Positions 60,725 through 64,000 of a stretch of 64,000 nt of DNA are shown here, in pieces (within the stretch, counting starts at the first letter, position 1; every line of letters starts with the position of its first letter). Position numbers and translations under genes: made by a program. The DNA comes from CAWICD01 sp052267165 (GTDB lineage: Bacteria > Vulcanimicrobiota > Vulcanimicrobiia > Vulcanimicrobiales > Vulcanimicrobiaceae), in the NCBI GenBank assembly GCA_052267165.1, contig JBKQHO010000013.1:124001-188000 (forward strand). The letters run 5' to 3'. The notes below the pieces were generated by a model. It did no database searches. It saw only the letters and a program-made list of their open reading frames with translations, and was not told the DNA's origin.

Positions 60725-62686
60725 ATGAGTCGCGCGGTTCCCGTGGCGTCCTTCGTCTATCGTGCTGCTGACGGCAAGCCTTTGGCACGCATCGACCGCG
60801 TTGAGCCAGGGCGCGACGGTCGAAGCAAAGAGTTTTTCCCGCACCTGGCGGACGGCATCGGCGGCTTCAAGTCCTCGCCGGGCCTCGAAGGGGTGAAGCT
60901 GCCGCTGTACCGACTGCCCGACGTTCTTCGTGCCGCACGGGTAAGCGGCGTCGTCTGGATGACCGAGGGCGAGAAGAAGGCTGACGCCCTTGTCGAGCAA
61001 CTGCGCGAGTCTGGCCACGACGCGGCGGCCACGACGCTTCAGGGCGGGGCTATGGCCGCGCTCACCCCGCAGCATCTCGAATCGCTCCGAGGCGCCAAGT
61101 CTGCAGTCGTCTTGATGGACTCAGACAAGACGGGGCGCGAGAGCGGCCTAAGGCGAGCACAAGCAATCGCCGCCGTCGTCAAGGATACGGTCGCGATCGA
61201 CCTATTCCCCGAACGCACGGATGGGTCGGACGTGCTCGACTTCTTCGCTGAAGGCAACACGCTCGACGGGCTGCTCGAGTATGTGTCCGTCCACGCGGAT
61301 GAGATCCCCGTTCGGCCGACGCCGTTTGAGCCGTCGCGCAACGGACACGTGACCGGGCCCATCGGCACGGCGCACGGCATGAACCTCGATGCAAAGAAGG
61401 CCGGCCCGGCCACGACCGCTCCCAAGCCTGCGCTTAAGCGAACGAAGCTGACCAAAGCGGCCGACGTTCGCAAGAAGAAAACGGTATGGCTCGAGCCTTT
61501 GCGCTTTCCCCTTGGCGCGCTGGTCGCACTCGATGGTCCCGGAGGTGTCGGGAAGACAACCTTCATGTTTGGGCTTATGGCGAAGGCGACGCGCGGACGT
61601 TCTCTACTTGACCCCGCCGCCCGCCGCGAGCCCCTGAACGTGATGATCGTCGCCGAGGAAGACTCCCGCAGTATGCACCGGATGCGGCTCGAGGCCGCGG
61701 GCGCGGAATTGGACCGCGTGACGTTCTTCGACGGGACCGAGTGCGAGTATGAAAGCGAGATCGACGGCGAACTCGTGACGTGGGTCGAGCCGCTGATGAT
61801 CCCCAAGGACTTGCCTCGCCTGCGCGACGCGATCAAGGAAACCGAATCCAAGATCGTCTACATCGACGCCCTGTTTTCGCACTTGGAGTTTGCGAAGGAA
61901 GGCAAGTCGTCGCACGACGTTCGGCCGACCTTATCGCTCGTGCCGAAGCTGGCAGAAGAAACCGGGTGCCTCTTCGCGGGAACCCGACACTGGAACAAGG
62001 GGACGGGTTCAGCCGTGAACCGCGTCCAGGGGCCCGCTGATCTGACCCATGTCGCTAGGGTGACGCTCTCGGTCGGTCGCGATCCCGAGGACCCCGAGCG
62101 GGTCATCGTTGCCGTCGGCAAGACTAACTTCAAGAAGCCGGAGAGCCTGGCTTTCCGTCTCGTCCCTATCGGGATTGAGGACGACTTCGGCGAGATGGAA
62201 GAGGTGACGTACGCAGCCATCGAGCCCGGGACCAACTCGGTAACGGCCGACGACTTGGCGATGCGAGCCCCCGGCGACCCGGAAGAAAAGCGGGCCGGGA
62301 AGGACTGGCTTAGTGACTACATGGCGGATGGAGAATGGCGCCTCGTATCTGAGATAACGAAGGCGTGGCAAGAGAAAAAACTGGGGGCCCTCGCCACCCT
62401 CTACCGCGCTAAGGACGCCCTCGGGATCGAGGTTGGTAAGACTCAAACCTTCCCGACTTTGGGCCGGTGGAGGCTTCCAGGAACGCAGACTTCTCAATCG
62501 TCCGAGCAGACTTCTCATATTCCCACAAGTGAGAAGTCTGGACTCAAAACCCCCGAAAAACCCAATAAAGACCAGACTTCTCATAGACTTCTCATTTCCG
62601 ACAATAGAGAACACCGAGAAGTGAGAAGTCTGGGCGAGGCAAGCGAGCCAATCGCCCCTGACGACTTCGAGGAGTTCGGGCCGTGA
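60725..62686 (+). CDS. TOPRIM plus RecA-like replication protein (primase/RepA-type helicase)
   Basis: 653 residues. The N-terminal part has a TOPRIM domain: WMTEGEKKADAL (Glu81) and VVLMDSDKTGRESG (Asp132, Asp134). The second half is an AAA_25/RepA-like helicase with Walker A GPGGVGKTT (271-279), Walker B IVYIDAL (Asp381) and GTRHWNKG. This layout is that of plasmid and phage primase-helicases. The last ~60 residues are hydrophilic and coded by iteron-like DNA (62487-62631). ATG 60725 is chosen; its stop overlaps the next gene (GTGA). Confidence 0.85.
   Translation: MSRAVPVASFVYRAADGKPLARIDRVEPGRDGRSKEFFPHLADGIGGFKSSPGLEGVKLPLYRLPDVLRAARVSGVVWMTEGEKKADALVEQLRESGHDAAATTLQGGAMAALTPQHLESLRGAKSAVVLMDSDKTGRESGLRRAQAIAAVVKDTVAIDLFPERTDGSDVLDFFAEGNTLDGLLEYVSVHADEIPVRPTPFEPSRNGHVTGPIGTAHGMNLDAKKAGPATTAPKPALKRTKLTKAADVRKKKTVWLEPLRFPLGALVALDGPGGVGKTTFMFGLMAKATRGRSLLDPAARREPLNVMIVAEEDSRSMHRMRLEAAGAELDRVTFFDGTECEYESEIDGELVTWVEPLMIPKDLPRLRDAIKETESKIVYIDALFSHLEFAKEGKSSHDVRPTLSLVPKLAEETGCLFAGTRHWNKGTGSAVNRVQGPADLTHVARVTLSVGRDPEDPERVIVAVGKTNFKKPESLAFRLVPIGIEDDFGEMEEVTYAAIEPGTNSVTADDLAMRAPGDPEEKRAGKDWLSDYMADGEWRLVSEITKAWQEKKLGALATLYRAKDALGIEVGKTQTFPTLGRWRLPGTQTSQSSEQTSHIPTSEKSGLKTPEKPNKDQTSHRLLISDNREHREVRSLGEASEPIAPDDFEEFGP
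62487..62631. repeat. Six iteron-like copies of AGACTTCTCA inside the replication gene
   Basis: Direct copies at 62487, 62508, 62574 and 62585, and inverted copies at 62530 and 62622 (first base of each 10-mer). Successive starts are 21, 22, 44, 11 and 37 bases apart, the first four close to whole helical turns. Copies fall in different codon phases, so the protein does not explain them. The stretch between copies is AT-rich for this genome. The arrangement resembles a plasmid or ICE replication origin. Confidence 0.7.
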
Positions 62687-63120
62687 CCGCGGCCGAGATC
62701 GTGTCCAAGGCCCGCCAAGACGGCTACTCTCTCGGCGCCGTGAACGGGCGCCTCCGGGTTCATCCTCGGCCGAAGCCCGAGCTTCGCGACCTGCTCCACG
62801 AGTGCTGGGTCGAGGTTCTTTCGTGCCTACAATCGGAGGTTGCCCCGAAGACTGCGCCCGAGCCCCGGTGCCCTCGGCATGTCGGCAATGAGGTCGACAA
62901 CGGCGGCTGCGGTGCGTGCGCCGTGCTGCGCACGGAGGAAAGGGATGGCGTCCGGTTCGTCGTCAACCCGCAGACGCGCGCGGTCAGCGAGCAGTACCGA
63001 TGGGCGGACGGCACTTGGTCCATCCTGCCCGAGTCGGTCAAGCGCGCCAACGGCTCGTGGGGATGGTCGGATGGGCGCTCCCTACTTACCGACCCGCCCC
63101 CAGGAGGCAACGGCAGATGA
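62683..63120 (+). CDS. TubC_N-like small protein (first copy)
   Basis: 145 residues. The first ~50 (AAEIVSKARQDGYSLGAVNG, then LRVHPRPKPELRDLL) resemble the TubC_N docking domain. The middle holds four cysteines (PRCPRHVGNEVDNGGCGACA). The start overlaps the replication gene stop (GTGA). Function unknown; the related gene follows directly. Confidence 0.65.
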   Translation: MTAAEIVSKARQDGYSLGAVNGRLRVHPRPKPELRDLLHECWVEVLSCLQSEVAPKTAPEPRCPRHVGNEVDNGGCGACAVLRTEERDGVRFVVNPQTRAVSEQYRWADGTWSILPESVKRANGSWGWSDGRSLLTDPPPGGNGR

Positions 63121-63509
63121 CCGTCGCGGAGACGATTGTCCACCGCGCCCTCAAAGGCGGGCACAGCCTCAAACTCGTGGGCGACAGGATTCGCGTCATC
63201 CCAAAGCCTGACGCCGAGCTTCGCGCCGCAATCCTTGAGCACAAGCCGGAGATCGCCGCGCTGCTCGATACCTCCAAGAGTAGGACGTGTGGAAAGGGTC
63301 CGAGCGCCTTTCACCGTTACTCCTTCGAGGACAAAAACAAGCGCTGCATTGATTGCGGTCGCCTCTCGAAGTGGGCGCTAACCACCGAGCGGCTACCCAA
63401 ACCGAGGGTCTGCGCTGGTCTGATCGCAGAGATGGACGAGCCCTGCCGCCGGTGCGGAGCTCCTTGGATTGAGCACGACGTATCGGACGGCTGGGAGATC
63501 GTGCTGTGA
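63117..63509 (+). CDS. TubC_N-like small protein with zinc-ribbon-like cysteines (second copy)
   Basis: 130 residues. The N-terminal ~50 (AETIVHRALKGGHSLKLVGD, then RIRVIPKPDAELRAAIL) match the first copy. The C-terminal part has cysteine pairs CIDCGR and CRRCGAPW that may bind zinc. AGGAGG precedes ATG 63117, which overlaps the previous stop (ATGA). Function unknown. Confidence 0.68.
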   Translation: MTVAETIVHRALKGGHSLKLVGDRIRVIPKPDAELRAAILEHKPEIAALLDTSKSRTCGKGPSAFHRYSFEDKNKRCIDCGRLSKWALTTERLPKPRVCAGLIAEMDEPCRRCGAPWIEHDVSDGWEIVL

Positions 63510-63706
63510 CGCACCTCGAGATCGTCTCCGAGCTCCGTGCCATCAGTGACGGCATCGACGCCCAGGATTTGAGGGCGACATGGCTGGCCGCGTTGACCGG
63601 ATGGGAAGCGCCGGCCCACCTCGAGGGCCGCGTCGAGCGCCTGCGTGCCCTGCGCGATCAGGTCGGCCACGACGCCGTGGCGCGCAAGCGGAAGCCTGTA
63701 GCATGA
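63506..63706 (+). CDS. Small hypothetical element protein
   Basis: 66 residues, helical (LEIVSELRAISDGIDAQDLR and LEGRVERLRALRDQVG) with a basic end. The GTG start overlaps the previous stop (GTGA). No family recognised. Confidence 0.55.
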   Translation: MTHLEIVSELRAISDGIDAQDLRATWLAALTGWEAPAHLEGRVERLRALRDQVGHDAVARKRKPVA

Positions 63707-63760
63707 AGCTGCCGCGGCTGCGACCCGTGCCGTTGGTCACGGGTCCACAAATCCTGGGCC

Positions 63761-63790
63761 TTGCGACCTCCGGCACAGGTTCGGTATACT
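63761..63790 (+). promoter_or_regulatory. Candidate promoter near the right edge
   Basis: TTGCGA (63761-63766) and TATACT (63785-63790) are 18 bases apart in an AT-rich patch. It points right, against the partial minus-strand gene, and precedes only a 26-codon frame at 63794, so it may drive a small RNA or antisense transcript. Confidence 0.35.
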
Positions 63791-63825
63791 ATTATGCGTG
63801 GGCTAGGTTCGTATCTGGCCGGCGC

Positions 63826-64000
63826 TCAGGGATCACGCAAGTGGTCCCTTTCGCTTTCCCAGAGGCGTTCGTAGGCCTCGTCCCAAGGCAAAATCTTCAG
63901 TCCGAGGATCGAATGTCCGGTCTCCTTTCCCCGGCACAACTTGTCACGGAATGTCTCCCACCGCGCCGGTGTTGTTACGGGACGCATGACCTTCTCGGCG
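63826..64000 (-). CDS. Partial gene at the right edge, C-terminus only
   Basis: 57 codons ending in TGA read as convincing protein (RPVTTPARWETFRDKL, LGLKILPWDEAYERLWESER); the start is outside the window. No family is recognised. It is convergent with the element's small-gene operon. Confidence 0.5.
   Translation of the reverse strand, partial: AEKVMRPVTTPARWETFRDKLCRGKETGHSILGLKILPWDEAYERLWESERDHLRDP

Noticed and set aside
62487..62631. Repeats explained as a protein-level QTSH linker
   Set aside because: Two copies are inverted and the copies occupy different codon phases, so a peptide repeat does not account for them.
63799..63812. Possible right attachment site (AGGTTCG shared with the tRNA T arm)
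   Set aside because: Only about eight bases match and the orientation is opposite to the tRNA; likely chance.
63703..64000. Plus-strand frame from ATG 63703 to the window edge
   Set aside because: It has a four-base overlap with the previous gene, but its sequence lacks coding character and the minus strand reads better there.

Overview
The window is GC-rich bacterial chromosome with short intergenic gaps and many start/stop overlaps of four bases (ATGA or GTGA). Lipoproteins, a LolA/LppX-like exported protein and a TonB C-terminal-like domain point to a cell with an outer membrane. A caa3-type terminal oxidase with heme A synthesis genes points to an aerobe. The gene mix and style would fit Candidatus Eremiobacterota (WPS-2), but that assignment is inference and no marker gene here settles it.

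Layout. 0-3 kb: osmoprotectant ABC importer (permease, lipoprotein binding protein, ATPase with CBS-like tail, second permease), each start overlapping the previous stop. 3-14.5 kb: housekeeping and salvage enzymes, including a short-chain dehydrogenase, a glutamine-amidotransferase-type hydrolase, EgtD (ergothioneine), a cytosolic prolyl oligopeptidase, a lytic transglycosylase, a hydroxylase-like membrane protein, an MGDG-synthase-like glycosyltransferase, a ROK kinase and an M20 amidohydrolase. 14.5-22.6 kb: two related secreted proteins, an AhpD-like protein, an ECF sigma factor and a MarR regulator read divergently, a 5'-truncated DUF2214 gene, a threonine dehydratase/serine racemase-like enzyme, release factor 3 and a GH130-like enzyme. 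22.6-32.5 kb: a respiratory block with ctaA-ctaB, an MFS exporter, a SCO copper chaperone and a five-gene oxidase operon (ctaC, ctaD, ctaE and two small membrane proteins).

32.7-48 kb is rich in sugar functions: an operon joined by four-base overlaps (FAD oxidoreductase, 90-residue HExxH protein, BadF/NAGK-type kinase, NanE), a methyltransferase, a GT39-type glycosyltransferase, a hydantoinase-A protein, a GH20 hexosaminidase joined to a transporter with a PDZ-like tail, and a divergent sodium:solute symporter. Together these suggest amino-sugar or cell-wall sugar scavenging. 48-56.5 kb: a sirtuin between two related small membrane proteins, an ECF sigma/anti-sigma pair, a GNAT enzyme, a peptidase E-like protein, PanB, an exported prolyl oligopeptidase, a metallothionein-like protein and a DUF4149-like protein.

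56.5-57.7 kb is nearly gene-free and holds apparent gene remnants. It ends at a tRNA-Sec gene (selC, minus strand, 57671-57764). From there to the right edge is an integrated element: tyrosine integrase, phage-type regulators, an excisionase-like protein, a TOPRIM plus RecA-like replication protein whose 3' end contains six copies of a 10-bp repeat at near-helical spacing (iteron-like), and a run of small overlapping genes, two of which begin with TubC_N-like domains. The element continues past the window.
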